Part shown: positions 1 to 11,515 of the stretch, piece by piece
How positions within the stretch are numbered: position 1 is the stretch's first letter
How the letters are laid out: every line of letters starts with the position of its first letter
Assembly: GCA_963924555.1 (NCBI GenBank)
Contig: OZ004590.1
Location: 1,364,001 to 1,428,000, forward strand
DNA length: 64,000 bases
Origin: Crambe crambe
Taxonomy: Eukaryota; Porifera; Demospongiae; Poecilosclerida; Crambeidae
Reading direction: 5' to 3'
Translations under genes and position numbers: made by a program
The notes under the pieces: generated by a model
What the model saw: only the letters and a program-made list of their open reading frames with translations
Told to the model about the DNA's origin: nothing
The model's database searches: none

Positions 1-2128
1 TTCAGCAGTTGGTCCCAAAATTTTCCAGCTTGATTGTATCAAGTATTGCTGAGCTTTGTATGCAAGGACTGGAATCAGCTAATACCTTGCCCAGGCAGTA
101 TCGTCGCACCAATAAAGAGGTAAGAGTGAGTCAAAGTGTGATACATTAGTTGATGTAGCTGTCGTTTGTTATTTGGAAGACAATCTTTGCATCCTTCAGT
201 TTCTGCCACTATGAGTAATTCCATAATAAGCTTTCGAACTTATGAAAGCCACTCCTGCAGCTAATAACTATACAGTGTTTGATGTTTTCCTCCTCATGCA
301 TGCACCATACCATTGAAAATCAGTTTTTATGAATCATTAAAGTCATTATTCTTTCATGTTACAGTTTATTGAGTTGGATACATCTAAATAATAATGTGTG
401 GCCTTAATAATAATCCCCTGGCTATTTATGAGCAGTGTTTGGCCTCTCCATTTTTTATTGATAATGTGGCTCTTTCCAGGATATTCGGCTGCAGATTTTC
501 TTGTCTAGTCTTTCAATGTCCCACCTTGCGTATGATTAGCATAGTGAAGCACTACCATAACTCAGGGAAGATTCAAAATTTGGCAATGGCCAAACTGACA
601 ATGTGAGAGTTATCCTTGGGTGATTTCATGGGCATTACTGAATCATGATCAAGACTTCTGTTTATGCAGTGATCATAAGATAAAGATATACTGATACTAA
701 CATAACACTGAGTTATAGAGTGAATGTTTCCCACAAGTGTGTTTATAAATCTTGATGTTGACTTTATTCATAGCGGGTATATTTTCTTATCTATAAGGTA
801 CCAAGTAAGTCTTCTACATATGTATCCGGTGCATTGCAACCATTGCAACAGATGATGGGAAACTTCCCCAGTCATTATAAAGTTGATTGGACTGCTGAGG
901 TGATCTCAAAGCTAACACAGAGGTATGATCTAAGAGATTTCCTTGTACTTAATTAAGATGTAATATCCAGGGTTTTCTCTCTGACTTCACTTTTCAATCA
1001 CAAGTTAATAATGAAATCATCTGTTAGTCTCCTCTGCTTGGGTTTGGTTGCTTAGTAGCTACCAAATAAATGCCCGTGGCAACTCCTAGCTCATTTACAG
1101 TTGCTTTATAGAAAGTGCAGAATTGAGGAGGGGAGGTTTTGGAACTGTTTAATATTATCACTTGACACCTCTATTTCCTTTATACACATGGTTTTCAGGT
1201 TGTGAATTATGTAATAAGGGACTTGTGGATTAATGATTCTTGGTTTTTCACCCTTAGCCACGAAAAATTTTGATTTGTGATGATGGTTTTTCTATTGAAT
1301 ATCATCTGGCTCCCCCCTAGATGGGGAAAACAGATAAATAAACATGTGATATATCTGTTTATAAATCTGTGAAAATAAAAACAATTTGGAAATGTAATGT
1401 GTGGGGTTTTCCCTTGTAATGAGAAAACAAGGACCCTAAAGACCTTGTACAAATCGGTGAAATCTCTTCCCTTCAATGATTTGCAAAGGAGACTCTGAAA
1501 GAGGACGAACCTCTCAGTACCCTTATATATACACACTACTACATAACCTCCAAAAGAAGTCCCATTTCCAGTACTACATTTGAGGGTTCCAGACTTCAGA
1601 CCACACAAAGAAAGTAATTCAGTGTAATGAAAATCCTTTCTTTGCAGATATTTTGATATTGGTAGTGAACTTTTGACGTCAGTCCAGCGCACTGAAGAGA
1701 GCTTGCTGAAACTCAAGAGCTATCGGAAGTCATTAGTTCCTTCTGCTTCTACTGGTGGAATGACTGATGATAACAAAATACGGCTGCAACTGGCACTAGA
1801 TATCGAGCAATTCAATATGAAGGTAAATTAGGGGTTAATGTTAAGAACATCCTTTATTCAGCAGAACATTCCACTGAATTATTTCAGTAGTGAAGCTTGA
1901 AATTTTTTTTCCATAAATCAATGAATTGAAATTGAAAGCACTGTCCCTCCCCAAACATTCCTTTGCTTGTCAGCATAAACATGCTAACAGAATATTTATG
2001 GCCAGCTGTTGTCTTTCCATTAGGTGTTGGCTATGCATCCATCTGCTGTACACCTACCGGCTTTCAAGCAGCTGCTTGAAATGGGCCAAGTTGCCAAGAC
2101 AACAGCTCTAAACACACCCCCTAGCTAA
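1..2128 (+). CDS. COG2: Conserved oligomeric Golgi complex subunit 2, C-terminal part (gene runs in from the left)
   Basis: COG2 is a lobe-A subunit of the COG tethering complex, which acts at the cytosolic face of the Golgi in retrograde vesicle traffic. Four exons are visible: 3-119, 798-922, 1648-1822 and 2024-2128 (stop TAA). Their phases (0, 2, 0) join cleanly and encode about 174 residues. The best family signature is the stretch TSVQRTEESLLKLKSYRK followed by DDNKIRLQLALDIEQF, which matches the C-terminal region of animal COG2 as I know it. No membrane segment is seen, as expected for a peripheral protein. The N-terminal exons lie outside the window. The gene converges with ZNRD2, with only about 180 bp between the two stop codons. 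Identification is from motif memory and the match is strong. Confidence 0.85.
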
Positions 2129-2308
2129 GACAGTTATTTTTGAATGGCATTTGTCATAACCGTCATAACCATTATAATTTACAAAAAATGAGGGAAATTC
2201 CTGGAAGAGGATAAAAATTTCAATCATTCCAGGAATACATATACATTTTTGTAGGCTAAATGATGTTTACTTTTGATATAGAAACGTTGAAAAGGAAAAC
2301 TCTTAGTC

Positions 2309-4483
2309 TTAGTCTAAACTTTTCAATAGTTTGAGGGCTGCACACAAGGATTGAATCAACTGACATAGTTGGTTGCTGTATTCGATGGATGAAGAACTCT
2401 CAAGTTCTTTAGTGGCCCACATCAGTTTTATTATCACTGCTTTCTTTGCAGACTCTATTGTAGCCTCCTCTTCTACACTTGATAAAATACACTCTTGTTT
2501 CTTTGAAGAGGAATGATTAGGTGAATGTCTCTTTGATGGAGTCTGTTTGCTTTCTAAGACAGGACCAATGGCTGCAGAACAAACATTACTAATCCCAAGT
2601 TGAGGCAACAGATTTTCTCCTCTCAAGTTTTCACTGTGCACCGGTTCAGTGTTTCCTACGAGTTAAAGAGAAGGATATAAATCAGAAGAAGGAATGTACA
2701 CACTATCACACTGGAGGCAAGATATACAAGTGGGAGGACCCTGAATTTGGGTATATGTAAGTGTAGATTAATACTATCCTGACCTACCCACACAGGGGGT
2801 CATATTCATACTTGTTAAACCAGACAGTACTATATATGGCAATATCAAAGCTCTACAACCTGTTTACATATACAATCTAAACAAAACTAATTAATATGTT
2901 TATGGGTTTCATGAAATTTCTTCCGAACCAAATGTTATTTTCTGGAATAACCAGTTGTTTATCAACACTGACACATTATTACTGTGTTCCCTTTTAATCA
3001 AAGCGGGGTTTCCCTCCTTTCTCGACAATCTACAATTAGTCAACAGAACAATACACGGTTATCCATACTCTACCTTTCCTGCCATCTGCCTGGGAGCACT
3101 GTATGCACACGATTTGGCATTCACTGCCTGGTGCTTTCATCAATATGTTCTAATGTGGATAAGAGATTTGATAACAAGGGAAAGCAGTGAATTGTAAACA
3201 AAACTGATTTTTGTCTTATATGGAAATATATGGACTGAAAATAATTAGAAGAAGGGAGGAGAGACCCGAGGGGGAAACTCCGATTATGTAGTACAAAAAT
3301 TACCTAAATCACCATATGACAGCCATGATAACTAACTTTGAAGGGAAACTCCATCTATGCAGTCGATTACCTTGCATGTCACCTGATGGTGAACACACTA
3401 CTGGACAATCTATGACAAAGGGAATCTTTATTAAGGGGAACTTACTCAACTACTGCAAAGAAACAATGGGTTAAGATTTTTAATTGTAGCCGAGATCCCA
3501 TGGGGGAAACCAGCTTTTTGAAGTGTTTATTTAGCAGTAACCCGTAACAGAATGTAATTAACTTTCCAACTCTACACATCAAAGGGGAAAGGACACTGAC
3601 AACACTATACAACTGGAAAGCTCAAGCAAAACAATCTAAAACTGAAAAGCATAACATTTCTATTGAGTGGTGAACACGTGTGTTTATAATTGACAGCTCC
3701 CTCAACCACATGTACACATGTGCTTGTGATTATTGTGCACCACAATGCTTGCACTATCTACTAATCATATGTGTTTAAGAGCAGTTATGTGTGCACACAC
3801 TAGACTCCAACGTTCCCACAGGCCAGAATTGTTACCACACTTGGAATGGCAGAGCTGGCATCATGAGAACTTTCAGGGACATCCCTACATCTCCTTGCAT
3901 GCCAACTATAGAGTGTTAGGTGTGGTTATCTTGCCATCGAGTTATGGAGATCAGGTATGAAAACACTGCTAGAATTATTTCACCTCAGAAGCAATTTAAT
4001 CCAGAACTCTAGATGGCAGAGAGCAAAGGTCATTAGACTGTCTTTTATTCCACTTTCTCAAAACGCTACAGTGAAAATAAAGGAAACTTCTGAAATATTT
4101 TCCAAAATGGTATACCTACCTACAAACTAAAAAAGTGAGCGCTAAAAAATTCTTCTACATAAAAAGGTTATGTAAAATGTATATATATACATGGAAAATT
4201 CAGCCCAGCCACATCCCTACACAACCCTTTACTTATTTATCTCCATAAGATTGTTTACATGCAAGATGGCCAAACCATGCCTAAGTAACACATGTTCTCT
4301 ATTGTAGATTTTGTCTTGTTTCACCATTGATTCTGGAGAAATACTTACACCACATTCCGAGCAGTATGAATCTAGCATTCCATAACCTTTGAGCAAATAC
4401 TGGCCCATCATACCAGAGAGTTCATCGCGTTTCACCTGCTTTTCACGCCAGGTCTTCATTTCTCCGGGAGAAGGATCTGACAT
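2309..4483 (-). CDS. ZNRD2: Zinc ribbon protein ZNRD2 (Sjogren syndrome/scleroderma autoantigen 1, p27)
   Basis: Three exons on the minus strand, 4483-4349, 3149-3074 and 2655-2309, join in phase 0 and then phase 1 to give 185 codons plus a stop (human about 199). The N-terminal block has the family signature GMMGQYLLKGYGMLDSYCSECG. Its first CxxC is completed by CIQC in the 76-nt second exon, giving a four-cysteine zinc ribbon split by an intron. The C-terminus, KLMWATKELESSSSIEYSNQ and onward, matches the conserved C-terminal helix of the family. The start is the ATG that gives MSDPSPGEMK; an upstream in-frame extension reaches into the promoter and the neighbouring gene and was rejected. 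The protein is reported in animals as a centromere- or tankyrase-associated autoantigen, and its molecular role is poorly defined. It is divergent with the QRICH2-like gene (136 bp between start codons). Confidence 0.88.
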
Positions 4484-4534
4484 CTTCCGCGTGTTAGCTG
4501 CGCCCACTCGATTTGACCTTCGAACCGTTGCTGG

Positions 4535-4548
4535 GTTGCTATAGAAAC
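4535..4548. promoter_or_regulatory. RFX X-box in the ZNRD2 / QRICH2-like bidirectional promoter
   Basis: The 14-mer GTTGCTATAGAAAC fits the X-box consensus RYYNYYATRRNRAC at every position. It lies 72 bp upstream of the QRICH2-like ATG and 52 bp from the ZNRD2 ATG. RFX factors bind this imperfect palindrome in promoters of ciliary and flagellar genes, which suits the QRICH2-like product. Function is inferred from sequence and position only. Confidence 0.6.
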
Positions 4549-4619
4549 CAAAAGAACAAGCATAGCATAGGCTAGCCACCGGCGACGCACTCAGGCGAGC
4601 TGCTATTATTAACTGTGCC

Positions 4620-7600
4620 ATGGCTGAAGATGACTTGATACGTTTGATCGACCTTTCCCTAGGAGTAGAACCCCAAGGTGTAGTCAATTTCAACTATCTC
4701 CATGGACTACTCCATGAAATAGTAAGGAGACTAGTGGACATTGAATCTGTACCGATGTCTACTTCACGTCCTCTGAGTTCTAAAGGTAGCAGCCGATATA
4801 AAAAATCAGGTTCTGTCTCTATTGATGCGACACTCTATGAACTGGGAGAAGAAGGAGAGGTTGACGAGGAAGGAGAAAGAGGGGTTGATGAGAAAGAACA
4901 AGCAAAAAAGGTAGATGAAAAAAGAAGAAGTCTCACTGGTGCAAAAAAGAGGGATGGTTCCATTGATGCTACAAAGAAGGGGGATGATGCAAAGAAGGGG
5001 GATGATACAAAGAAGGGGGATGATGCAAAGCAGGGGGATGATTCAAAGGAGGGCGATGATTCCATTGATGATTCCATTGATGCAAAGAAGGGAGACAGTT
5101 CTGCTGATAGAAAGAGTTCCTTAAAGAAAGGTGGTGATTTTATTGACACAAAGAAAGAAGAGGACGTATCAGCTGATGAAGAATCTAGAATCGCTTCTCC
5201 TAGTACAAGGCCTGAGTCTATGTCTACAAAACAGGAATCATTTATTTCTGTGGCTACAAGTGGTAGTAAGCAGTTTATGAAAAGATATGACAGCCGCTCA
5301 AGGTCTCGAACAAGCATTGTAACAGCTTCTAACGATATAGGTGCTCTTGAGCGAAAGATGCATGACTTGGAACAGAGAGTGAACACAATGGAGAGTATAC
5401 CTGCAATGTTTGAGAAGAAGTTTACAGATCCTGGATCCAGCCCTGTTTCAGACATGTGGAACTTCACCCTTCTCAATAATAGACTAAATGCAGCTGAAAA
5501 TGGATTAGATAAAGTAAGCAATTCAGAATTTTTGATCTATAATACTGTGGAGCCTCTAAAGTGAGTTTAGTAGAACCTCTTAGTAAAGGATAAGTTTGGA
5601 GCCAAAATTTTTGTCCATGGTGTCCTTAATTTTATTCAGATTATCCTTTTATTTGGAGATTTCACATAGAAATCTTGGTTTTAAACATGTATTCTTTATT
5701 CGTGTACTTATAAAAATTTGGCATGTACTGTGATGGGGTACAGTTAGCTTTTGTTTCAAGGAGTCCTATTGACTCGATGTATTGTGGTTCTCATGATGCA
5801 CAGACCTCCAAACTGCTGGATGAATTGCTAGGACAATTCCATGATCTGCAGTCTCAAGTAGATAAGATCGACGAGTCTGGATCTCAACTCTCTCGTCACC
5901 TGTCTGGAGAGCTAAGTGCTACCCAGGCCAAGTTGAAAGAGTTAGAGGACTTAAAGCCGGCAGCAGAGTCAATAGATGATGCTTTAATAACAGATCTACA
6001 GGCAAAGATGAAAGATTTGCAAGCAGACATTGACAAAATAAAGGTTTGTGTTGGCATGTGATTTTAAGTATATAGCTATGCCCAAGTGAATAAAAGTATA
6101 AAGAGTATAAGTATAAGCTTACCAATTTAGACACAGGGAGAAGAGGGAGGGCTGAGGATGGAATTAATGACCTACGATTTTTATAGTCCCATATCTCATT
6201 CCCTATGGTCCTATGGTATACAATTAACTTATAAGTGTTATTTACTGTTCATCAGGCTAAACTTGAGGGACATGACTTCTCTACTTATGTGAGTGCTGAT
6301 GATTTGGACAAAGCTATTGCAAATGCCCTGACAGAGCAGGCAGCTATGCTGCATGATCATGAGACATCACTGAAGTCACAGTCTCAGTCACTGGCTGAGA
6401 TTGAGACCTCTTTGGTACAAACTCAAGAGGTTGCCACTCAAATGGAAAAACAGGTGGATCAGGTGGATGATGAACTCAAAGCACTAAAGGATAGGATTGG
6501 GGAATTGGAGGTATGTGTGCACTTGATTATAATGGTATTGAAAGTTGGAACTCCAAAATGAGATATTGTTGGGGGTAATGTCCAGAGCAGGAAGTAAATG
6601 TATGGAAAAAATGTCATTATGATCAGTCTTTCATCTCTCTTACTAATGTTGCCTTTAATTTTTATTAGCTAATGAGTTACAGAGTTCATACAGAGTTCAT
6701 AATTATTTTAAGTGCATGCATGAATTGTGATGATTGTACTGTGTCAATCACCCTGAAAAACCCGACTTTGGAGCTATCCCCAAGTAATGTGAGTTGTATG
6801 AGGAATGTGCATCTTGCAAGGGATCAGGTATCATGATACTAGTCTTCATATGATTGATAGGATATTCCCTAATAATAATACGATAGGGCCACAGGTCATG
6901 AATGCAGACTTTAATAATAACTAGATGTCTGCTCATGGTACTGAATACTTGTTTGTTTAGAAAGTATCATTTTCCTTCCGTATAGGCTAATTTGGAAGGA
7001 AAAGTAAATGCCTCAGACATGGCATCTATGATGCCATCATCCGGGGAAGAGTCAGATGTCTCTAATCTCCTCTCAAAACTCATTGAATTGCAGACCAAGA
7101 TAAATCAGTTGGAATGTATGTGAAATACTTTTTTAAGGCTAACACAATATAATGTGCAGTTCTATGTACCACATTCTGTATAACAATCTCGCTAGCTGGC
7201 TAATTATTGCTTGCCTCTCCCTTCTGCAGCTCAAATAGGTGCATTTCCTTCTGATATACAAGAGCAAATGTCAAATATGAAGAGTTCTATACAAGATCTC
7301 GCCGATCAATTGGCCTCTGTAAGTTAACTGCATACCGAATGGTCAGTGAGGTAGTGGCAGATCTTTAGAATTGCATTCTCAAGAGATTGGTACTTTTAAT
7401 AGCAGTATATGCATTTTACTCTGATGTAAGAATTTTTTCTGTTATTATTTAGCTATTGTCAAGGGTTGATTCAAAGCCTTCAACCGAAGGGGATATCAGT
7501 GGCCAGTTGGAGGCTCTCTCATCACAAGTAGCTCAGCTACGAGAACGCATAAATGAACTGGACCGTGCTATGTCAGCTGTGAGTGACTTTGTGTCCACAC

Positions 7601-10166
7601 CACAACCACGAGAAGCTTCTGAGGCAGATGAAGAACTGGATGGGGGCAAGTATGTGGATTCGGATAGTTTTGATGCACTGCAACAGTTGGTGGGCCAGTT
7701 GCAAGAAGAAAATGAGCGACTGATAGGCACCGCTGCTCACCTCTCACATGAACTAGACATCAGCAAGGAACACATAAAGGTACTATTTTATGGCTAAGGG
7801 TGTGTTTTTTTATTCACTAATTATGCCTAGATAATGTAGCAGAGGCGTAGCCAGGATATCAGAAAAGAGGGGGCAAATCAAATGAATCTGCGCATGTAGC
7901 GCGCGAAATTTTTAACTGGAAGCCATGCCCACCATGCGGAGCAGACAATTGCTAGTTGAAGTTTTACAAGATCACTGCAAGATCGCTCAAATGCTACTGC
8001 CGTAAGAAGAGCCTTATACTAGTTGGCCAGGTTATACGTTAAGACTACTGCATAAGGATAACGCAATTTATAAATTACAAGTCAACGCACACGAATGAAC
8101 TCTGAAAAAAAGAGGGGGCAAATGCCTCCCCTGCCCCCTGGCTACACCACTGTATAGCCCAGTGTGTGTAACTTTCATCTTAATTAAATGCACACAGTCT
8201 TTATATTCTGGAGTGGATAATCTGAAAGACACCAAGGCAGACAGGACACAGCTGGAAGTGGAAGTTAGAGAGGTCAGTTAAAAATGTATCAGAAATGGAT
8301 TTTTAATTCTTCTATGACTGTGAAATTAGAGAGAGAAATAGTTGTACTAGTGAATTGTACTGCACGAAACAAGTGAACAAGAAAGTGTAATTAGCCACAC
8401 TTAAATCTAGCTACGACTGTGAAATTAAAAGAGATAAATAGTGTGATACTAGCAAATTGTATTGCACAAAACAACAACAAAAGCAAACTATAATAATTAG
8501 AGCTATTTTCATCTTTGTAGAAAGCAGATCGTAGAGCTCTGGATACTAAAGCAAGTAGGGACTGGGTAGACAATACATTTGATAAGCTGGATAAAGAAAT
8601 ACGTGAAGCCAAGTCCAGGATGTTGGGACAGGAAGAGAGCCTAAAAAATGCTGTGTCCCAACTGACTGTGGATGTAGAGGGCAAGCTAGATCGCCTGGAA
8701 CTTCAACCACTCAAAGATTACTTTGGTTAGTATGGTTATTATGGAGTGTCCAGATGAATATTATTGGGAACTGGATTAATCGTAAGCTAGAATGGCTAAA
8801 TCTTTGTGTGCTAGACTTCTAAATAAGGAGCCTATTAATATATGCAATATTCATAATGTAGATAGAGATTGAATAATATATTATATTCAATAATGCAGAT
8901 AAGAGGATAGATCGTGTGAAAACTGCTCCTCCTTCAGATACCTTGGGGGGAGCAAGAGGTGATGATGCTGCTGGCATTAGGAAAGGGTTGCATTTTCACT
9001 GCATATCTTGTGCTAAGCCTGTGGAGATGAAGCAACGTCCCAGTGTCGCTACCCTCCCATCAATCACTTCTCTCCCAGGCACACGTACCTTCAGACCTTA
9101 TACCACCTATGAACTGGAGTACATCAGACGACATCAGAGAATGTAAATAAAGTAAACTAGCCTGCAAATTACTTTAGCCTATCAAATTGTCTAGTGGGAG
9201 TGATTTCTCACTGTTTTCTGCACCCACTTAGCTAAACTCCTGTCATTTCAAGTGCTTTATTATTTTAATTTTGAAATTTGGCAAGAACTGATGCCAAAGG
9301 AGTAATTGAATGAAGCATGCGTGAATTTGAATCCACACAGTGAGACCTTTTGTAAATCATGCAGTATCCTATTGTATGGACAATCACCACCCTCTTGGAG
9401 AAACAGTAAAGATTATCTATCATAATGATTTTATTCTTTATTTTAGTGGTTTCCCACTTCCACCACCCCAACCAGTGGAATACTTCCGGAATGCTCGAAG
9501 TGCTGGAGGCAGCCACACCATGACACGTCCCTACCAGCGGATGAGAACGGCTCCCTTCAACAGCATCCCTACAACACCAGACACTTACACACAACCCATG
9601 ACCAGCAGATCAAGGTCAACTGGAACCACTGCATATAGTCCACGCTCACGCCCACACACGTATGCACACACTACTTGTTGTTTATTATCCCAACCCAATT
9701 GGGGGTAGGTGGAGACTCTGTTGTTATGGGTAGATGATCCTATCTCATTATTTTATGAGACTCCATGTGTAGTATTGAAGCAGCACTACTTCATACAGCA
9801 CATGCACACAATCTATTTACCAGTGTTTAATGTTGATTTCTGCAGTCCAATGGTCAATGATGAGATGGACATTGTTGGGAATGATGGACACATATACAAA
9901 GGCAGGCATTCTCAGAACAGACTACTACCTCCAGTACCCAAGGTATTGTCATAATAATATGTTACACTTAGTCATATTGCACTCTCATTGGAAGTGCAAT
10001 TTTCCATACATTTTGATAACTTGACTATTATAGTGAAGGGGCTGTATGGCACCCAGTTTGCAAATCATTGTACAATCATAATAGCTCACATAATTATGAG
10101 TTATTGCACTTTCTTCTATTGCAGTACAAGCGAAAAGGCACAAGTCATTCTCACCAAACCTATTGA
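4620..10166 (+). CDS. QRICH2-like (DUF4795) coiled-coil protein, probable axoneme/sperm flagellum component
   Basis: Twelve exons (4620-5513, 5804-6043, 6256-6510, 6986-7115, 7230-7318, 7453-7779, 8198-8272, 8521-8725, 8899-9142, 9447-9659, 9846-9942, 10125-10166) join in frame and encode about 936 residues. The N-terminus carries VNFNYLHGLLHEIVRRL, typical of QRICH2/C16orf96 relatives. Next comes a charged low-complexity region with KKGDD repeats (about residues 115-150), then long heptad-rich coiled coils across exons 2-8. A C-terminal block with LHFHCISCAKPVEM and RPYTTYELEYIRRHQRM matches the DUF4795 end of QRICH2. The last exons contain DIVGNDGHIYKGR and a short basic tail. Vertebrate QRICH2 is needed for sperm flagellum assembly, so a ciliary role is inferred. 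An X-box sits upstream. Exon 9 could be read through to a TAA directly after the donor, which would shorten the protein. Confidence 0.75.
4960..5075 (+). repeat. 18-nt coding tandem repeat (Ala/Thr-Lys-Lys-Gly-Asp-Asp)
   Basis: About five imperfect 18-nt units of the form GATGATGCAAAGAAGGGG lie inside exon 1 of the QRICH2-like gene and keep its frame. They encode an alternating basic/acidic run with no predicted fold. Array length probably varies between individuals (inference). Confidence 0.8.
7840..8152. mobile_element. Small non-autonomous TIR element in a QRICH2-like intron
   Basis: A 313-bp segment begins CAGAGGCGTAGCCAGG and ends CCTGGCTACACCACTG, giving about 16-bp imperfect terminal inverted repeats. 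AGAGGGGGCAAAT also occurs near both ends (at the 5' side as AGAGGGGGCAAATC). There is no coding capacity. I could not identify a convincing target-site duplication, so the superfamily is left open. Confidence 0.6.
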
Positions 10167-10460
10167 AACAGCTCTAGCACATTTTTCTTTTCCCCCGAAA
10201 ATTATAATAATATTAATTTTTTTATGAATTTAAAAAAAAATAATTTATAGGTCTTATGTGAGTTGATGATGTGTTCACCACAGTTCTCATACCCATACAG
10301 CAAGCATCATTCTGGCTGCTATGAGCAAAAAATCAATTTAGGTTATTTGGGAGAAGCATGCTGCTCATATGTGGTGAACACAAAACATGTGCCTACATGA
10401 ACATCATGAAATGGTGGTTGGGAAAAACACAAACAAAACAAACAAACAAACAAACACTGT

Positions 10461-11359
10461 TCAATAATCAACTTCTTTGATGCACTCTTCAACCATATCT
10501 CTGAGATCAGGGTTCTCCATAGCTGCTGCTACCCTTTCCTTGTCATTGATCTGCTTGTTGACATCTCCTTCAATGGCATGTGTTCCTTCCCCAACTACAA
10601 TGTCTAGTTTATGCTTTAGCATCAAGTTCCTTTCCAGTTTGACTCTGAGACAGAGTCCGATGAGAGTGGCCAGGGAGCAGTGTGGTACAGTTGGCATAAA
10701 TTCCAGCCTTATCCATGCTTCTGACTCATCTGGACAAAAAATTCAAGATTATTATGTGGATGCTGTGAGAAAATGCACCACTGGGGATTCTAATCACCAT
10801 GATAAAAATTTAATTTCAATCACCAAGCCTGGTCAACTTTTGAGGTTGAATTGCACACTTCCACAGAATAATTATAATGCTTCCTTCACCCTTAGCACCA
10901 TTTAGTGCTAGCTACACAACACAAACCTTGTTTGGGAGTACTGGGAGCAGGGGAAGAAGAGGAGGCTGCTACAGTCATAGAAGTGAGTCCATCTTCTGAA
11001 AGAGACGGGTATGTGATGCTGATTGATTCCTCACTCACTACATTCAATTCCTCCAGAGTATGGGGGTGCTCTGGATCCTTGATATCACGAATGAGATCTT
11101 CATGCAGTTATTACAGAGTATAAGAACACATTCCGATTAAACCACCTGTGGAAGGGATAATACACCTCAGGGAGGCAGATCCAATTAGCACCCTATGAAC
11201 CCTTATGCATATTTAATGACATAATAAGATTAGCTATCTACTCAGAGCTACCTAATTTATAATCATACCAAATATCTCTATGACAAGGGGATCTGTAGCA
11301 CTGCTAGTCTCCTGGTTTCTGTCTGCTGGTGTGTACACTTTGGGGTTTGGGTTATTCAT
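10461..11359 (-). CDS. CIAO2: CIAO2 / FAM96 (MIP18) family cytosolic iron-sulfur assembly factor
   Basis: Three exons on the minus strand, 11359-11269, 11097-10927 and 10729-10461, all join in phase 1 and give 176 residues. CIAO2 proteins work in the CIA targeting complex, which hands 4Fe-4S clusters to cytosolic and nuclear apoproteins. The MIP18 (DUF59) core is clear: [20 protein letters not shown], then [20 protein letters not shown] with the reactive HCS cysteine, then [20 protein letters not shown]. The C-terminal half looks like CIAO2A, while [20 protein letters not shown] and the Asn/Pro N-terminus look like CIAO2B, so paralogy is unresolved. A Ser/Pro-rich insert of about 30 residues (near 55-87, [11 protein letters not shown]) interrupts the core just before the second intron. 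The gene is divergent with WDR81 (156 bp between ATGs). Confidence 0.9.
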
Positions 11360-11416
11360 AGCAGCGCAGATGGTCGACAAAATTAAAAACGCAAAGTAAC
11401 TTACCGATCTAATTAG

Positions 11417-11424
11417 TGACGTCA
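11417..11424. promoter_or_regulatory. Full palindromic CRE (TGACGTCA) in the CIAO2 / WDR81 promoter
   Basis: A perfect TGACGTCA octamer lies between the divergent CIAO2 (ATG at 11359, minus) and WDR81 (ATG at 11516, plus) genes, about 58 and 92 bp from the two start codons. CREB/ATF bZIP factors bind this site. Its palindromic form suits a bidirectional promoter. Activity is inferred. Confidence 0.5.
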
Positions 11425-11515
11425 CAGATCAGGTGCTCATTATTTCAAGCTTTGATTTAGCAAGTGGTATAAATCTGCAATCTCAAGGAGCTAAAGTGTA
11501 CAAGCATCTGTGGAG

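Noticed and set aside
1207..1716. 169-codon open frame antisense to COG2
   Set aside because: It crosses a COG2 exon and its intron on the wrong strand and shows no recognisable motif.
4484..4693. N-terminal extension of ZNRD2
   Set aside because: It would overlap the first exon of the divergent gene and the X-box; the conserved family start is at 4483.
4835..5521. 228-codon open frame antisense to the QRICH2-like first exon
   Set aside because: It is the reverse reading of the Lys/Asp repeat (Ser/Phe-rich low complexity) and has no domain.
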